NCBI GenBank assembly: GCA_021773355.1
Contig: JAJFKE010000009.1
Location: 62,001 to 126,000 of the forward strand
Source of the DNA: Gammaproteobacteria bacterium
GTDB taxonomy: Bacteria; Pseudomonadota; Gammaproteobacteria; Pseudomonadales; Pseudohongiellaceae
Reading direction: 5' to 3'
DNA: 64,000 nucleotides
Position 1 is the first letter of the stretch. Each line of letters opens with the position of its first letter. Below the pieces are notes generated by a model. It made no database searches. It was not told the origin of the DNA and saw nothing but the letters and a program-made list of their open reading frames with translations. This document shows, piece after piece, positions 1-10,716 of this stretch. A program made the translations under genes and the position numbers.

Positions 1-1
1 G

Positions 2-73
2 TTCGAAGAATTGAATCACATGGTGAGTCTGGAATACTACGAGAATTGGAAAGAAATTCAGTCACAACGTTAG
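2..73 (+). CDS. C-terminal end of an unidentified protein (partial)
   Basis: The window opens inside a reading frame whose last 23 residues include LEYYENWKEIQSQR and which stops with TAG at 71-73. The residue mix is protein-like, unlike the neighbouring frame, which also stays open but reads as random. The gene starts outside the window, so neither family nor function can be assigned. It is the upstream neighbour of the nuo operon on the same strand. Confidence 0.4.
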   Translation, partial: FEELNHMVSLEYYENWKEIQSQR

Positions 74-720
74 TGCCTGAGGCTCGACCATTAATAGCTC
101 TCGGCTGTAATCTGTTTTTCTTGAAGCCCGCTGCCTGCCTGTGTTTGTGCAAGACAAAACACTTGCTATCACGAAACTATCCGTGTAAATTTTCTAGCGA
201 TATTTAGTGCCGGACCGGCCTTGTGGATTCCTTGGACAGAGCACTATCAGGGTTCCAGATAGACACAATAATAGAGTCCAAATATTCAGCCTGACTTTTA
301 ACATACTGTTCTTGGAAAACTACAGTGGTCCAGAACATTGTCAGCTAACAGGGCTCCTACATAAGAGTGGATTAACTCTATGGGTAGTGACATACAGCCC
401 CTGGCACTTTCTGCCAAAGGTCATGGTTTTGTCAAAAATCATGCGATAGGGCTGCCTTCCCTCAAAATTTCGTATGGTCACCTGCAATCAAGACCACTTC
501 TTAAATCACTTTCTATTACACCAGCGAACAAGCAGAGAATCTTTTTGCTAGATATCGCGATGGTTTGTTTTTCTGTTGATGGGCCCAGAAGGGGCGGTTA
601 TTGAGTAATTAAATGATTCAGCGCTGACTGATGTTGATGCCTGCATGATGTGGCAGATTGCCAGTCTGAATCCGATAGACCGCAAGTCCAGAGCTTGTCG
701 GGATGGTTGGAGTTAAGTGA
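74..720. other. Long non-coding stretch upstream of nuoA
   Basis: About 650 bases separate the upstream gene end from nuoA. Two short open frames (207-449 and 380-604, plus strand) have residue mixes unlike real proteins and no clear ribosome binding site, so I do not call them. No tRNA-like cloverleaf or strong terminator was seen. The stretch probably holds the nuo promoter region and a long leader; long nuo leaders with more than one promoter are known in enterobacteria. Confidence 0.4.
163..191 (+). promoter_or_regulatory. Candidate sigma-70 promoter for the nuo operon
   Basis: TTGCTA at 163-168 and TAAATT at 186-191 are separated by 17 bases, a reasonable -35/-10 pair. It would leave a leader of roughly 520 bases before nuoA. 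This is pattern reading only; other promoters in the leader are possible. Confidence 0.22.
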
Positions 721-1170
721 TTGGAATTAACTAACGAATTAATGGACGGTTTAACCCCGTTTCTTTTTTACTTCGCGCTGGTAATGGCCGTTGTGGTCAT
801 TATGCTGGGCCTTTCCTATTTTCTTGGGCAGCGAATTTCTGCCCATTCTAAAAATTTACCTTTTGAGTCTGGCATTGTCTCTGTTGGCAGCGCGCAATTC
901 CGTATTTCTGTGCATTTTTACCTGCCGGCAATACTATTCATCATCTTTGATCTGGAAGTCGTGTTTCTTTTCGCATGGGCGGTATCTGTCCGCGAAGCAG
1001 GATGGCCGGGCTTTATTGAGATCTGTGTTTTCATCTTTATCTTGATTGCCGCACTGTTTTATCTCTGGCGCATTGGCGCGCTGGATTGGCGTACGCTCAC
1101 TCAGAAGCGCGAGCTGAAAACCCTCGTGGGTCCAGGTGGTGTAACCAATAAGAAGGAATTTAAATTATGA
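721..1170 (+). CDS. nuoA: NADH-quinone oxidoreductase subunit A
   Basis: This is a small membrane subunit of respiratory complex I (NDH-1), lying at the junction between the peripheral and membrane arms. The 149-residue product has three hydrophobic segments (about 15-35, 65-90 and 98-118) and the family signature LPFESGI followed by [18 protein letters not shown], where the conserved acidic residues lie. The start is TTG at 721, chosen because GGAG at 709-712 sits 8 bases upstream; an internal ATG at 742 has no better site. The stop overlaps the nuoB start by 4 bases (ATGA), indicating translational coupling. It is the first gene of a complete nuoA-N operon. Confidence 0.96.
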   Translation: MELTNELMDGLTPFLFYFALVMAVVVIMLGLSYFLGQRISAHSKNLPFESGIVSVGSAQFRISVHFYLPAILFIIFDLEVVFLFAWAVSVREAGWPGFIEICVFIFILIAALFYLWRIGALDWRTLTQKRELKTLVGPGGVTNKKEFKL

Positions 1171-1808
1171 GCTGGGAACTACAGAAAGCAGATGATGCTT
1201 CATCGCCAAAGCCCGGTGGCAGCGCCATGGATGAGTTTATTCGTCGCAATGTAGTGATGGCTAATCTTGAGGATATGGTGTCCTGGGGGCGAAAGAATTC
1301 GATATGGCCCTTTAATTTCGGTCTTTCCTGCTGTTACGTGGAAATGGCTACAGCATTTACCAGTCGCCATGATTTGGCACGCTTTGGGGCAGAAGTAATC
1401 CGCGGAACACCGAGACAGGCAGACATGATCGTTATTGCGGGTACCGTATTTCGTAAGATGGCGCCGGTGGTGAAGCTTCTGTATGAACAGCTATTAGAGC
1501 CGAAATGGGTAATATCCATGGGTTCTTGTGCAAATTCGGGTGGTATGTACGACATCTATTCGGTGGTGCAGGGCGTAGACAAGTTTCTGCCAGTGGATGT
1601 GTATGTATCGGGGTGCCCACCGCGTCCGGAAGCCTTGTTACAGGGGCTCATCCTGCTGCAAGAGTCTATCGGTCGAGAACGACGCCCGCTTAGTTGGGTG
1701 ATTAACGATCAAGGCATTATTCAGAAAGAAGCGAACCCGATTCAGCGCGCAGTTCGATCACCGGATAGAATCGCTGCGACGCAATTACGCTCCCCTGACG
1801 ATGTTTAG
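1167..1808 (+). CDS. nuoB: NADH-quinone oxidoreductase subunit B (N2 cluster)
   Basis: NuoB carries iron-sulfur cluster N2, the last electron carrier before ubiquinone, in the connecting part of complex I. The tandem cysteines Cys55-Cys56 (LSCCYVEMA), Cys121 (GSCANSGG) and Cys150 (GCPPRPE) are all present, giving the four N2 ligands. The length of 213 residues is normal for the family. The N-terminal 20 residues are polar and probably disordered. The gene overlaps nuoA by 4 bases and is followed by a 53-base AT-rich gap before nuoCD. Confidence 0.98.
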   Translation: MSWELQKADDASSPKPGGSAMDEFIRRNVVMANLEDMVSWGRKNSIWPFNFGLSCCYVEMATAFTSRHDLARFGAEVIRGTPRQADMIVIAGTVFRKMAPVVKLLYEQLLEPKWVISMGSCANSGGMYDIYSVVQGVDKFLPVDVYVSGCPPRPEALLQGLILLQESIGRERRPLSWVINDQGIIQKEANPIQRAVRSPDRIAATQLRSPDDV

Positions 1809-1861
1809 TAAATTCAATAATAACAAATAGATACACAGAAAAACTAAAGTAATAACTATTA

Positions 1862-3640
1862 ATGAAAAACGCTGAAAATCATCTACAAACATCGGACCAG
1901 GTAGCTGCCTCATTGCAGCAGTTACGCCAGGATCACGGTGAACTTATTGTGGCAGAGCAGTCCACCTGTGATGGTATGCCCACGGTATGGGTTGAGCGTC
2001 AGCACCTGAAGACAATATTGCGCGCGTTGAGAGATGAGAGCAGGCCGCGGTTTGAAATGTTGTTTGATATTACCGCTATCGATGAACGACTGAGGAGCAA
2101 CCGTGCGGGTCAGCCCGCCAGTGAATTTACCGTGGTATACCACCTGATGTCGTTCTCCGGGAATTGCGATTTTCGCGTTAAAGTGGCGTTGCAGGACAGT
2201 GATCTTAGTCTGCCCACTATTATTGAGCTGTGGCCCAATGCGAATTGGTACGAGCGCGAAGTCTGGGATATGTTCGGCATACAGTTCGCGGGCCACCCAA
2301 ATCTCTATCGCATCGTGCTACCGCCCACCTGGAAAGGCCATGCGCTACGCAAGGAGCATCCTGCCAGGGCGACAGAAATGGAGCCATTCTCTCTCAGCGA
2401 TGAGCAGGAGGATTATGAGCAGGCGGCACTGAAGTTCAAGCCCGAAGAATGGGGCATGAAGCGGGAATCTGAAAACTCCGAGTTCATGTTCTTAAATCTG
2501 GGGCCAAATCATCCCAGTGTTCACGGTGCTTTTCGCATCGCTCTACAACTAGATGGCGAGATTTTAGTCGATGCGGTACCCGATATCGGCTATCACCATC
2601 GCGGTGCCGAGAAGATGGGTGAACGACAATCCTGGCACACCTATATTCCTTACACCGATCGCATAGATTACCTCGGTGGTGTGATGAACAATCTGCCCTA
2701 TGTGATGGCAGTTGAGCAAATGGCGGGGATTAAGGTTCCGGAACGAGTAAAAGTAATCCGCATCATGTTGTCGGAAATGTTTCGAATCTGTAGCCATTTA
2801 TTGTTCTATGGCACCTTTGCTCAGGACGTGGGACAACTGTCACCTATCTTCTATATGTTTGTAGAACGAGAACGAATCTTCAATATAATTGAATCCATCT
2901 GCGGTGCTCGAATGCACCCCGGATGGTTTCGAATCGGTGGCGTCGCACAGGATCTGCCGAACGGATGGGAAAAGCGTATTCAAGAACTGTTGGATTTTAT
3001 GCCCGCAAGACTCGATGAATACGACAGCATGGTGATGAATAACGGCATTCTCAAGCGGCGCACGCAAGGAGTCGGTGTGTATGATACTCAGGAAGCATTT
3101 AATTGGGGCGTAACCGGCGCCGGGCTGCGCGCAACCGGTTTAGAGTGGGACTATCGCAAACAGCGACCCTACAGTGGTTATGAAAATTTGGAATTCGATG
3201 TTCCCATAGCGGTCAACGGTGACTGCTATGATCGCTGCGCCATACGAGTTGAAGAGATGCGGCAGAGTCTGCGGATCATCAAACAGTGTATGGATAATAT
3301 GCCCTCGGGGCATTACAAGTCGGACCATCCACTGACAACACCACCACGAAAAGAAAAGACCATGCAGGACATCGAAACCCTGATCAATCATTTCCTGAGC
3401 GTTAGCTGGGGTCCAGTTATACCGCCAAATGAGGTGACTGTGGGTATTGAGGCAACCAAGGGTATAAATAGTTATTACCTGATCAGCGATGGTAGCAGCA
3501 CATCTTATCGGACGCGGATACGCACTCCGTCTTTTGCGCACCTGCAGATGATTCCAGAAATTTCCAGGGGCTTTATGGTCTCGGACCTGATCGCAATAAT
3601 CGCCAGTATAGATTTCGTCATGGCGGATGTGGACCGGTGA
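1862..3640 (+). CDS. nuoC: NADH-quinone oxidoreductase fused subunit C/D
   Basis: This is a fused NuoC-NuoD protein (often written nuoCD) of 592 residues, the arrangement known from E. coli and Pseudomonas. Residues about 30-175 form the NuoC part (30 kDa subunit), with the family signature [18 protein letters not shown] and LRKEHP. Residues about 205-592 form NuoD (49 kDa subunit), with [25 protein letters not shown] and the C-terminal region that lines the quinone pocket. There is no frameshift or stop at the junction. In family structures the NuoD part forms the quinone site with NuoB and NuoH. A 93-base gap separates it from nuoE. Confidence 0.98.
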   Translation: MKNAENHLQTSDQVAASLQQLRQDHGELIVAEQSTCDGMPTVWVERQHLKTILRALRDESRPRFEMLFDITAIDERLRSNRAGQPASEFTVVYHLMSFSGNCDFRVKVALQDSDLSLPTIIELWPNANWYEREVWDMFGIQFAGHPNLYRIVLPPTWKGHALRKEHPARATEMEPFSLSDEQEDYEQAALKFKPEEWGMKRESENSEFMFLNLGPNHPSVHGAFRIALQLDGEILVDAVPDIGYHHRGAEKMGERQSWHTYIPYTDRIDYLGGVMNNLPYVMAVEQMAGIKVPERVKVIRIMLSEMFRICSHLLFYGTFAQDVGQLSPIFYMFVERERIFNIIESICGARMHPGWFRIGGVAQDLPNGWEKRIQELLDFMPARLDEYDSMVMNNGILKRRTQGVGVYDTQEAFNWGVTGAGLRATGLEWDYRKQRPYSGYENLEFDVPIAVNGDCYDRCAIRVEEMRQSLRIIKQCMDNMPSGHYKSDHPLTTPPRKEKTMQDIETLINHFLSVSWGPVIPPNEVTVGIEATKGINSYYLISDGSSTSYRTRIRTPSFAHLQMIPEISRGFMVSDLIAIIASIDFVMADVDR

Positions 3641-3733
3641 TTGATATAAGAAAATCTGACTCTGGATTACAGAGTTATGTGACATATGAGTTCGACAAAA
3701 ATCAGATAAACAAAGAGTAGCAGCGATACAATA

Positions 3734-4246
3734 ATGAGCAAGGAAGTAATAGCAAGCACAGCCACAAAGCCGCGTAAACTTTCCGCAGAAGAAATTGCGG
3801 AAATCGAACACGAGATGACTCTGTATCCTGATAAGAAGGCAGTTGGGCTAGAGGCTTTGAAGATTGTGCAAAAACATCAAGGCTGGGTGTCTGACGAATC
3901 CTTATTGGGAATTTCAAAATATCTGGAAATTCCTGCGGCTGATTTAGAGGGAGTGGCAACCTTCTTCAATTTGGTTTATCGACAGCCGGTTGGTAAGAAC
4001 GTAATTTTATTTTGCGATAGTGTCAGTTGTTGGATCATGGGTTGTGAGAACATCAAGGCACATATCAAGGACAAATTAGATATTGATTACGGTGAGACAA
4101 GTAAGGACGGTGACTTTACTCTGATCCCGGTACCTTGTTTGGGAGATTGCGACAGGGCGCCTGTGATGATGGTCGGGCCTGATTTGCACAGGAATCTGAC
4201 GCCGGAGAAAATCAATACAATAATTTCAGACTACAGCAGTAAATAG
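3734..4246 (+). CDS. nuoE: NADH-quinone oxidoreductase subunit E (N1a cluster)
   Basis: NuoE is the 24 kDa-type subunit of the NADH-oxidising module and binds the [2Fe-2S] cluster N1a. Four ligand cysteines are visible as Cys94-x4-Cys99 and Cys135-x3-Cys139 in a thioredoxin-like fold. The N-terminal helical region (about 17-80) matches the family (EIEHEMTLYPDKK, ATFFNLV). The length of 170 residues is normal. The gene lies 18 bases before nuoF; the two products, with NuoG, form the dehydrogenase domain. Confidence 0.97.
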   Translation: MSKEVIASTATKPRKLSAEEIAEIEHEMTLYPDKKAVGLEALKIVQKHQGWVSDESLLGISKYLEIPAADLEGVATFFNLVYRQPVGKNVILFCDSVSCWIMGCENIKAHIKDKLDIDYGETSKDGDFTLIPVPCLGDCDRAPVMMVGPDLHRNLTPEKINTIISDYSSK

Positions 4247-4264
4247 AATTGAGCGGAAACTAAA

Positions 4265-5545
4265 GTGGTAACAAAGCCTTTAACCAAGAATATCGATATG
4301 TCCCGTCCACCGCTGGATATAGCGGCCTATGAAGCGAATGAGGGCTATCGAAGCTTGCACGCAATAGCGAAGGGTTTGAATCCCGAGGATGTATTGCAGC
4401 TGGTGAAAGATTCAGGGCTGAAAGGTAGAGGCGGCGCAGGCTTTCCAACCGGACTGAAGTGGAGCTTTGTGCCCATGGGAGAAAATTCTCCCACGCAAAA
4501 GTATTTAGTGGTCAATGCTGATGAGATGGAACCGGGGACTTTCAAAGACAGATTACTGATGGAAGGGGATCCACATCTATTAATAGAAGGCATGATTATA
4601 GCCGCCTACACGATTCAGGCGAGTAAGGCCTATATTTTCTTGCGTGGTGAATACACCGTCTCCGAGCAGGTCTTACGCAAGGCGATAAAGCAGGCAAAGG
4701 AAAAAGGTTACCTGGGTAAGAATATCCTGGGCACTGGTTTCGACCTGGACATTATTATGCATACCAGTGCCGGACGCTATATATGTGGGGAAGAGACCGC
4801 CTTGCTTAACGCATTGGAAGGCAAGCGGGCCAACCCTAGAGCCAAACCACCGTTTCCTCAGGTGAGTGGGCTTTGGGGAAAACCTACCATAGTGAATAAC
4901 GTAGAAACGATTTGTAATTTACCTGGAATACTTAGCTACGGTGTCGATTGGTATCACGGGCTAACCAATGGCAATGATCACGGCACAAAGTTGTTTGGTG
5001 TGAGCGGCAAAGTCAAAACACCTGGGTGTTGGGAGTTACCGCTGGGATTGCCAATACGAGAATTACTGGAAAACTATGCCGGCGGCATGCAAGACGGACT
5101 GGAATTACGCGGGTTTCTTCCAGGGGGCGGTTCAACGGATTTTATGCTGCCGGAACATCTCGATATCACTCTAGATTATGATGAGATAGCGAAAGTGGGT
5201 AGCAGACTGGCCACGGGAACCATGATTATTTTGGATGATAAGACCTGTCCAGTTGGGATGGTGGGCAATCTGATGAAATTCTTTGCGCATGAATCTTGTG
5301 GTTTTTGTACACCTTGTCGTGATGGCCTGCCTTGGGTCGATGAAATATTTCGAGAATTTGAGGGTGGGCGAGGAACTGAAAAGGATCTACAGGTTTTACA
5401 CGATCATGTCACTTACTTAGGGCCAGGTCGAACATTTTGTGCGCTAGCCCCGGGAGCTACGGCCCCGCTGGGAAGTGGCTTAAAGCATTTTAAAGAAGAT
5501 TTCGATAGACATGTTAAGGATCAACGCTGTAGCTATAAACACTAA
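4265..5545 (+). CDS. nuoF: NADH-quinone oxidoreductase subunit F (FMN, N3 cluster)
   Basis: NuoF binds NADH and FMN and holds the [4Fe-4S] cluster N3, so it is the electron entry point of complex I. The glycine-rich FMN/NADH signature GRGGAGFPTGLKW is near residues 55-67, and the cluster motif ESCGFCTPCR with a later Cys (TFCALAPGA) is near the C-terminus. The length of 426 residues is typical. The start is GTG; the upstream GAGCGGA is only a weak ribosome binding site, but no in-frame alternative keeps the conserved N-terminus. It lies between nuoE and nuoG. Confidence 0.97.
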   Translation: MVTKPLTKNIDMSRPPLDIAAYEANEGYRSLHAIAKGLNPEDVLQLVKDSGLKGRGGAGFPTGLKWSFVPMGENSPTQKYLVVNADEMEPGTFKDRLLMEGDPHLLIEGMIIAAYTIQASKAYIFLRGEYTVSEQVLRKAIKQAKEKGYLGKNILGTGFDLDIIMHTSAGRYICGEETALLNALEGKRANPRAKPPFPQVSGLWGKPTIVNNVETICNLPGILSYGVDWYHGLTNGNDHGTKLFGVSGKVKTPGCWELPLGLPIRELLENYAGGMQDGLELRGFLPGGGSTDFMLPEHLDITLDYDEIAKVGSRLATGTMIILDDKTCPVGMVGNLMKFFAHESCGFCTPCRDGLPWVDEIFREFEGGRGTEKDLQVLHDHVTYLGPGRTFCALAPGATAPLGSGLKHFKEDFDRHVKDQRCSYKH

Positions 5546-5585
5546 GAAATTAGATGCTTAAGCGAGGCAGAGATTGGAGTTTTAG

Positions 5586-8321
5586 ATGGCTAAAATTGTT
5601 ATTGATGGGGTGACTTACGAAGTAAATCCCAATAACAATCTGCTGCAGGAATGCCTGTCGCAGGGGTTGGACCTGCCTTACTTTTGTTGGCATCCGTGCA
5701 TGGGCTCGGTTGGTGCCTGTCGCCAGTGTGCGGTAAAACAGTACCGTGACGAGGACGACAAAGACGGCATGCTGGTTATGGCCTGTATGACTCCAGCTAG
5801 CGACGGGACGATCATCTCGATTGAAGATGAGGGAGCTAAATCCTTTCGCTCTGAAGTCATCGAAAGTTTAATGATAAGCCATCCTCATGACTGTCCAGTC
5901 TGTGAAGAAGGGGGCGAATGCCACCTGCAAGACATGACGCAGATGTCCGGCCACAATTACCGGCGTTACGATAAGAAGAAGGTGACTCACCGTAATCAAT
6001 ATCTCGGGCCTTTTATCAGCCACGAGATGAATCGCTGCATTGCTTGCTACCGATGTGTGCGTTACTACGATAATTATGCCGGCGGCACTGATCTTTCTGT
6101 TCAGGCATCTCATCATCATGTTTACTTTGGGCGACACGAAGAAGGAACTCTGGAGAGTGAATTCAGTGGCAATCTGGTAGAGGTTTGCCCAACGGGGGTG
6201 TTCACAGACAAGGTTTTTAGCGAGCACTATAGTCGTAAGTGGGATTTACAAACGGCACCTTCGGTTTGTGTTGGCTGTTCCGTGGGTTGTAATACTGCTC
6301 CCGGAGAGCGTTACGGTAGTTTAAGACGAATCGTTAATCGTTATAACAGCGAGGTCAATGGTTACTTTCTTTGTGATCGAGGTCGATTTGGCTTCGATTT
6401 TGTTAACAGTGAGGAACGTCTGCTCGAACCCATCCAGCGCAAGCAAGGGAAGGCAGAGCTATTAACTGCTGCGCAGATAGAAGTCAGTATACAGCAATTC
6501 TCCAGTGCCGAAACCATAGGAATAGGTTCTCCCCGTGCTAGCAATGAATCAAACTTCGCCCTGCGTTGTCTGGTAGGAGATGATAATTTTTACGCGGGTT
6601 GTTCGGATGCAGAATACGAATCTCTGGGGGTGATATTAGCACTTGCAGCTGATGCAGCGTTTCATAGCCCCAGCGTGCGCGAAATAGAGCAGGCCGATGC
6701 GGTTCTTATTCTAGGAGAAGATGTTACCAATATAGCCCCTCGCATTGCTCTGGCCTTGCGTCAATCCGTGCGTAATAAGGCAAAGGAACTCGCCGACGAG
6801 AATAGAATCCCGCAATGGCAGGACGCGGCGGTGCGTGAACTGGCGCAGCATGAACGCAGTCCGCTGAGTATTCTCAGTCCGGCGGTAAGTCGACTCGACG
6901 ATGTCGCATCAGAGCGCATTATTGACTCACTGCCGAATTTGATTGCGTTTGGGCATCAGATCGCGAATAAAATTTCAGACTCAGCAGCGACGGCGGTTTC
7001 CGCATCATCTGAGCATGACGATACCTTGGCGTTGATCGCCCAGCAATTACTGAGGGCAAAACGACCACTGATTATTGCCGGCAATAGTAATGGTGGAGAA
7101 CTCATCAAAGCAGCAGCAAATATTGCTAAAGCCTTACAAGAAAAGAATGATGACGCTGGCATTGACCTTTGCCTCTTGGTTCCTGAAGTAAATAGTTTGG
7201 GCATGGGCATGTTGGTTGATCCGGCGAACAAGCTTGGTGCTGCTCTGGCAAGGCTACAAGATGGCGATGCCAAACGATTGATAGTTCTGGAAAATGACTT
7301 GTATAGAAGAGCCACGGCTACTGAAGTGGATGCAGCACTGGAAAAAGCTGAACAAATATTGGTGTTGGATCAATTGCCTACGCGAACAACTGCAAAAGCA
7401 GATATTGTTTTACCCGCAACTGCGTTCTCCGAGCACGAAGCGACCTACATAAATTATGAGGGAAGGGCGCAACTTAGTTTTCAAGTAAACAAGTGTCAAA
7501 AGATGGCGAAACCATCCTGGCGATGGCTAAACGCTGCCGAACATATCGATGATCTGGTACAGCGTTGCTGCAATGAAGCTAAGGGTTTTACTAAACTCAG
7601 TGAAGTTCTGCCTGCTGACAATCAGTTCGTAGCCGGCATGAAGGTGCCGCGCCAGTCCCATAGATACAGTGGTCGCACTGCAATGATAGCGAATATAAAT
7701 GTGCATGAGCCGAAACAGATGGTAGACGACGAGTCCATCATGTCGTTTTCGATGGAAGGAGTCCCCTCACAGAAAGATTCCACTATCCTGGCTTCCTCCT
7801 GGGCACCGAAGTGGAATTCGAATCAATCTATTAGCAAGTTCCAGGATGAAGTGAACGGCGAGTTAAAACAGGGACACACAGGCATCTTGATGTTCGAGAA
7901 ATCTACCTCCGTAGGTGCTTATTTTGAACCTCCAGTTAATAGCTTAACAGCCGCAGAAAAACAGTTGCATCTGGCCTTCGGCTTCCAAATTTTTGGCAGT
8001 GATGAATTGAGTGCACGTTGCAAGCCGATACAGGCACGGATGACCGATGCCTATGTAGGTATTTCACCAGAAGATGCCCAGAGTCGAAACCTGGTGCAGG
8101 GTGACACGGTGACGATTAGCGGCACCGATAGCAATGTGACGGTGTGTATACGCACTGGAATTAAAACTGGCACAGCATTGTTGTACTGTGGTGAGGGTAG
8201 TTTGAATCCTGCGGAATTTTCAGAATTTATAGAAATAGAAAAGTGCGAAAAGCAATCTGCAAGCCTGGGTATGCGCAATCTAATTCTTAGTGATTTACAG
8301 GACGAGGATAAAAGCTCATGA
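5586..8321 (+). CDS. nuoG: NADH-quinone oxidoreductase subunit G
   Basis: This is the 911-residue large iron-sulfur subunit of the NADH module. In order it shows a 2Fe-2S ferredoxin domain (CWHPC, GACRQC; N1b), the His-Cys3 N5 site ([13 protein letters not shown]), the N4 site (CIACYRC and a later CPTG), and CVGCSVGC followed 27 residues later by Cys in YFLCDRGR. This last pattern, Cx2Cx3Cx27C, is the ligand set of the extra N7 cluster found in only part of the family. A molybdopterin-oxidoreductase-like region follows. The gene overlaps nuoH by 4 bases (ATGA). The middle region (about 330-500) is weakly conserved, as is usual in this subunit. Confidence 0.97.
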   Translation: MAKIVIDGVTYEVNPNNNLLQECLSQGLDLPYFCWHPCMGSVGACRQCAVKQYRDEDDKDGMLVMACMTPASDGTIISIEDEGAKSFRSEVIESLMISHPHDCPVCEEGGECHLQDMTQMSGHNYRRYDKKKVTHRNQYLGPFISHEMNRCIACYRCVRYYDNYAGGTDLSVQASHHHVYFGRHEEGTLESEFSGNLVEVCPTGVFTDKVFSEHYSRKWDLQTAPSVCVGCSVGCNTAPGERYGSLRRIVNRYNSEVNGYFLCDRGRFGFDFVNSEERLLEPIQRKQGKAELLTAAQIEVSIQQFSSAETIGIGSPRASNESNFALRCLVGDDNFYAGCSDAEYESLGVILALAADAAFHSPSVREIEQADAVLILGEDVTNIAPRIALALRQSVRNKAKELADENRIPQWQDAAVRELAQHERSPLSILSPAVSRLDDVASERIIDSLPNLIAFGHQIANKISDSAATAVSASSEHDDTLALIAQQLLRAKRPLIIAGNSNGGELIKAAANIAKALQEKNDDAGIDLCLLVPEVNSLGMGMLVDPANKLGAALARLQDGDAKRLIVLENDLYRRATATEVDAALEKAEQILVLDQLPTRTTAKADIVLPATAFSEHEATYINYEGRAQLSFQVNKCQKMAKPSWRWLNAAEHIDDLVQRCCNEAKGFTKLSEVLPADNQFVAGMKVPRQSHRYSGRTAMIANINVHEPKQMVDDESIMSFSMEGVPSQKDSTILASSWAPKWNSNQSISKFQDEVNGELKQGHTGILMFEKSTSVGAYFEPPVNSLTAAEKQLHLAFGFQIFGSDELSARCKPIQARMTDAYVGISPEDAQSRNLVQGDTVTISGTDSNVTVCIRTGIKTGTALLYCGEGSLNPAEFSEFIEIEKCEKQSASLGMRNLILSDLQDEDKSS

Positions 8322-9274
8322 CTTTCGAAGTCGGGTCCGGCCTGAGCATAGCGGTGATTTTAACAACGGTGATTGTTGTTGCCGCGATGCTTATATGGGT
8401 GGAACGCCGATTGCTGGGTTTTTGGCAGGATAGACTCGGCCCAAATCGCGTTGGCTACTTTGGATTGCTGCAAGTAGTTGCGGATATGATCAAAATATTC
8501 ACAAAAGAAGATTGGATTCCCCCGTTCGCCGACAAATTTAGTTTTGTATTGGCACCGGCCATTATCATGTCGGTGATCTTGCTCAGTTTTAGCGTTGTCC
8601 CATTTGCACCCGGCGTGGGCGTCGTTGATTCCAATATCGGTGTGTTATTCGTTCTCGCCATGGCTTCATTGGGTGCCTACAGTGTAATGCTGGCTGGACT
8701 GTCTTCGGACAACAAATATGCGTTGTTAGGCGCCCTGCGTGCCGCGGCGCAAATGGTTAGCTATGAAGTCTTCATGGGGATTTCGATTCTCGGTGTGGTG
8801 GCTCTTTCCGGCAGTTTTAATCTTCGTGAGATTGTTCTGGCACAGACCGATGGCTGGTATATCATTCCGCAGTTTATCGGTTTCGTCATATTTCTAATTG
8901 CCGGTGTCGCCGAAAGTCATCGCTTGCCGTTTGACATTCCAGAAGCGGAACAGGAAATTTGTGCCGGCTATCATACTGAATATTCCGGTATGAAGTTTGG
9001 CATGTTCTTCGTTGGTGAATATTTAGGACTGGTCCTGATATCGTCTCTCATTACAGTGCTATTCTTCGGTGGCTGGCTGGGACCGTCGTTTCTACCTCCG
9101 ATTATCTGGTTTGTCTTGAAAGCTTCGGCTTTTATCGCGTTCTTTATTCTAATGCGTGCAGCCTTGCCGCGACCACGCTATGACCAACTAATGACCTATG
9201 GCTGGTTGTTTTTATTGCCGGTTTCATTAGTGAACTTGTTAGTAACCGGCGTGATTATTTTGAGCACACAGTAA
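8318..9274 (+). CDS. nuoH: NADH-quinone oxidoreductase subunit H
   Basis: NuoH is the membrane subunit that anchors the peripheral arm and helps form the quinone channel. The 318-residue product has about eight hydrophobic segments and the family signatures [18 protein letters not shown] near residue 30, [12 protein letters not shown] and a [11 protein letters not shown] loop with conserved acidic residues. The start ATG lies inside the end of nuoG (ATGA overlap). NuoI follows after 24 bases. Confidence 0.97.
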   Translation: MTFEVGSGLSIAVILTTVIVVAAMLIWVERRLLGFWQDRLGPNRVGYFGLLQVVADMIKIFTKEDWIPPFADKFSFVLAPAIIMSVILLSFSVVPFAPGVGVVDSNIGVLFVLAMASLGAYSVMLAGLSSDNKYALLGALRAAAQMVSYEVFMGISILGVVALSGSFNLREIVLAQTDGWYIIPQFIGFVIFLIAGVAESHRLPFDIPEAEQEICAGYHTEYSGMKFGMFFVGEYLGLVLISSLITVLFFGGWLGPSFLPPIIWFVLKASAFIAFFILMRAALPRPRYDQLMTYGWLFLLPVSLVNLLVTGVIILSTQ

Positions 9275-9298
9275 TGTTGCAGCTTCCTGGAGAAATTT

Positions 9299-9838
9299 AT
9301 GCTCACTCTGGTTAAAGACACCCTGACAAGTCAGGTGGTTACTCTTTGGCGAGTGTTTGCTCATCTATGGGTTAAGGCGGATACCGTCGAATACCCGGAT
9401 GTGCAGCCGTATATGTTTCCTCGTTGGCGCGGTCGTATCATTCTTAGTCGAGACCCGGACGGCGAAGAACGTTGTGTAGCTTGTAATCTATGTGCAGTGG
9501 CTTGCCCGGTTGATTGCATCGCCTTGCAGAAAACAGAAGATGAAGAAGGGCGTTGGTATCCTGAATTTTTCCGAATTAATTTTTCTCGTTGCATCATGTG
9601 CGGATTCTGTGAGGAAGCCTGCCCAACGAATGCTATCCAACTCACCCCCGATTTCGAGATGGCAGAGTATGTTCGTCAGGATATGGTGTGGGAAAAAGAA
9701 GATCTATTGATTGACGGTACCGGTAAATACCACGATTACAATTTCTATCGCGTCGCCGGGAAGAAGATAGGCGGTAAAGACAAGGGCGAAGCTCAGAACG
9801 AGGCTGTTCCGGTAAATGTGAGGAGTCTACTGCCGTGA
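9299..9838 (+). CDS. nuoI: NADH-quinone oxidoreductase subunit I (N6a/N6b)
   Basis: NuoI is a peripheral 2x[4Fe-4S] ferredoxin-type subunit that passes electrons from the NADH module to N2. Two Cx2Cx2Cx3C motifs are visible, Cys59-62-65-69 followed by P and Cys98-101-104-108 followed by P. The length of 179 residues fits the gammaproteobacterial form. The stop overlaps the GTG start of nuoJ by 4 bases. Confidence 0.98.
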   Translation: MLTLVKDTLTSQVVTLWRVFAHLWVKADTVEYPDVQPYMFPRWRGRIILSRDPDGEERCVACNLCAVACPVDCIALQKTEDEEGRWYPEFFRINFSRCIMCGFCEEACPTNAIQLTPDFEMAEYVRQDMVWEKEDLLIDGTGKYHDYNFYRVAGKKIGGKDKGEAQNEAVPVNVRSLLP

Positions 9839-10317
9839 TTATGCTTTTCTACATCGCCGCCGCAGTGGCAGTTATTTCAACAGTAGCTGTGATTCTGCAA
9901 ACAAATATTGTACACGCGCTAATCTACCTGATTCTGTCATTGCTGGCGGTAGCTGTAGTTTTCTATGTGCTAGGTGCGCCCTTCGCAGCGGTGCTGGAAG
10001 CCATAGTCTACGCAGGCGCAATAATGGTGCTGTTCCTGTTTGTCATAATGATGCTGAACATGGGGCAACAAAGCCTGGATCAAGAACGCAGTTGGATGGG
10101 GCCAAGAGTATGGATCGTGCCTTCCATTCTGGCCGCAGTACTGTTAGCACAACTGCTGACCGTGATGAGTCAATATAACTACGAATTAAGTCCTACAAAA
10201 GTCGATGTGATGGAAGTGAGTGCCTTGTTATTTGGGCCCTATGTGCTGGCGGTTGAGCTGGCCTCCATCTTGTTGTTGGCAGGTCTGGTGGCTGCCTACC
10301 ATTTGGCGAAGAAATAG
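9835..10317 (+). CDS. nuoJ: NADH-quinone oxidoreductase subunit J
   Basis: NuoJ is a five-helix membrane subunit of complex I. The 160-residue product is strongly hydrophobic and carries the conserved third-helix sequence [20 protein letters not shown], with a glutamate and the Tyr-Ala-Gly-Ala run. The start is GTG at 9835, coupled to the nuoI stop (GTGA); an in-frame ATG two codons later (9841) is an alternative that changes nothing conserved. A 77-base gap before nuoK is larger than usual in this operon. Confidence 0.96.
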   Translation: MIMLFYIAAAVAVISTVAVILQTNIVHALIYLILSLLAVAVVFYVLGAPFAAVLEAIVYAGAIMVLFLFVIMMLNMGQQSLDQERSWMGPRVWIVPSILAAVLLAQLLTVMSQYNYELSPTKVDVMEVSALLFGPYVLAVELASILLLAGLVAAYHLAKK

Positions 10318-10394
10318 AGTAGCAAGCAGAAATATAAAGCAGTACAAGCGTTGACGATGATCACTATAAAGAAACAGGCAAGCCGAGGAAGACG

Positions 10395-10703
10395 ATGCAA
10401 TCAATACCGATAGAACATGGATTGATTCTGGCCGGCATTTTATTTGTGCTGGGCCTGGTTGGTGTTCTAACCAGACGTAATATCGTGTTCGTTTTGATGT
10501 CGTTGGAGATAATGCTGAATGCCAGCGGGCTGGCGTTTATCGTTGCCGCCTCTCGTTGGGGGCATGCAGACGGCCAGGTAATGTTTCTAATGATCCTAAC
10601 TCTGGCCGCAGCCGAAGTGGCCGTAGGCTTGGGACTGATAATTCAGATGTATAGACGATTTCATACCGTTGATATCAACGTATTAAGTCAGATGAAGGGC
10701 TAA
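10395..10703 (+). CDS. nuoK: NADH-quinone oxidoreductase subunit K
   Basis: NuoK is a small three-helix antiporter-like subunit of the membrane arm. The 102-residue length is exact for the family. Conserved glutamates are seen in [13 protein letters not shown] and in [12 protein letters not shown], where they take part in the proton path of family members. The ribosome binding site GAGGAAG lies 6-10 bases before the ATG. The gene is followed 13 bases later by nuoL. Confidence 0.97.
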   Translation: MQSIPIEHGLILAGILFVLGLVGVLTRRNIVFVLMSLEIMLNASGLAFIVAASRWGHADGQVMFLMILTLAAAEVAVGLGLIIQMYRRFHTVDINVLSQMKG

Positions 10704-10716
10704 AGGCAAGGTTAGC

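Noticed and set aside
207..604. Two short plus-strand frames upstream of nuoA
   Set aside because: Residue mix and lack of ribosome binding sites do not support them as genes.
3140..3811. 223-codon minus-strand frame across the end of nuoCD and start of nuoE
   Set aside because: Lies opposite clearly conserved nuo genes and has no recognisable protein features.
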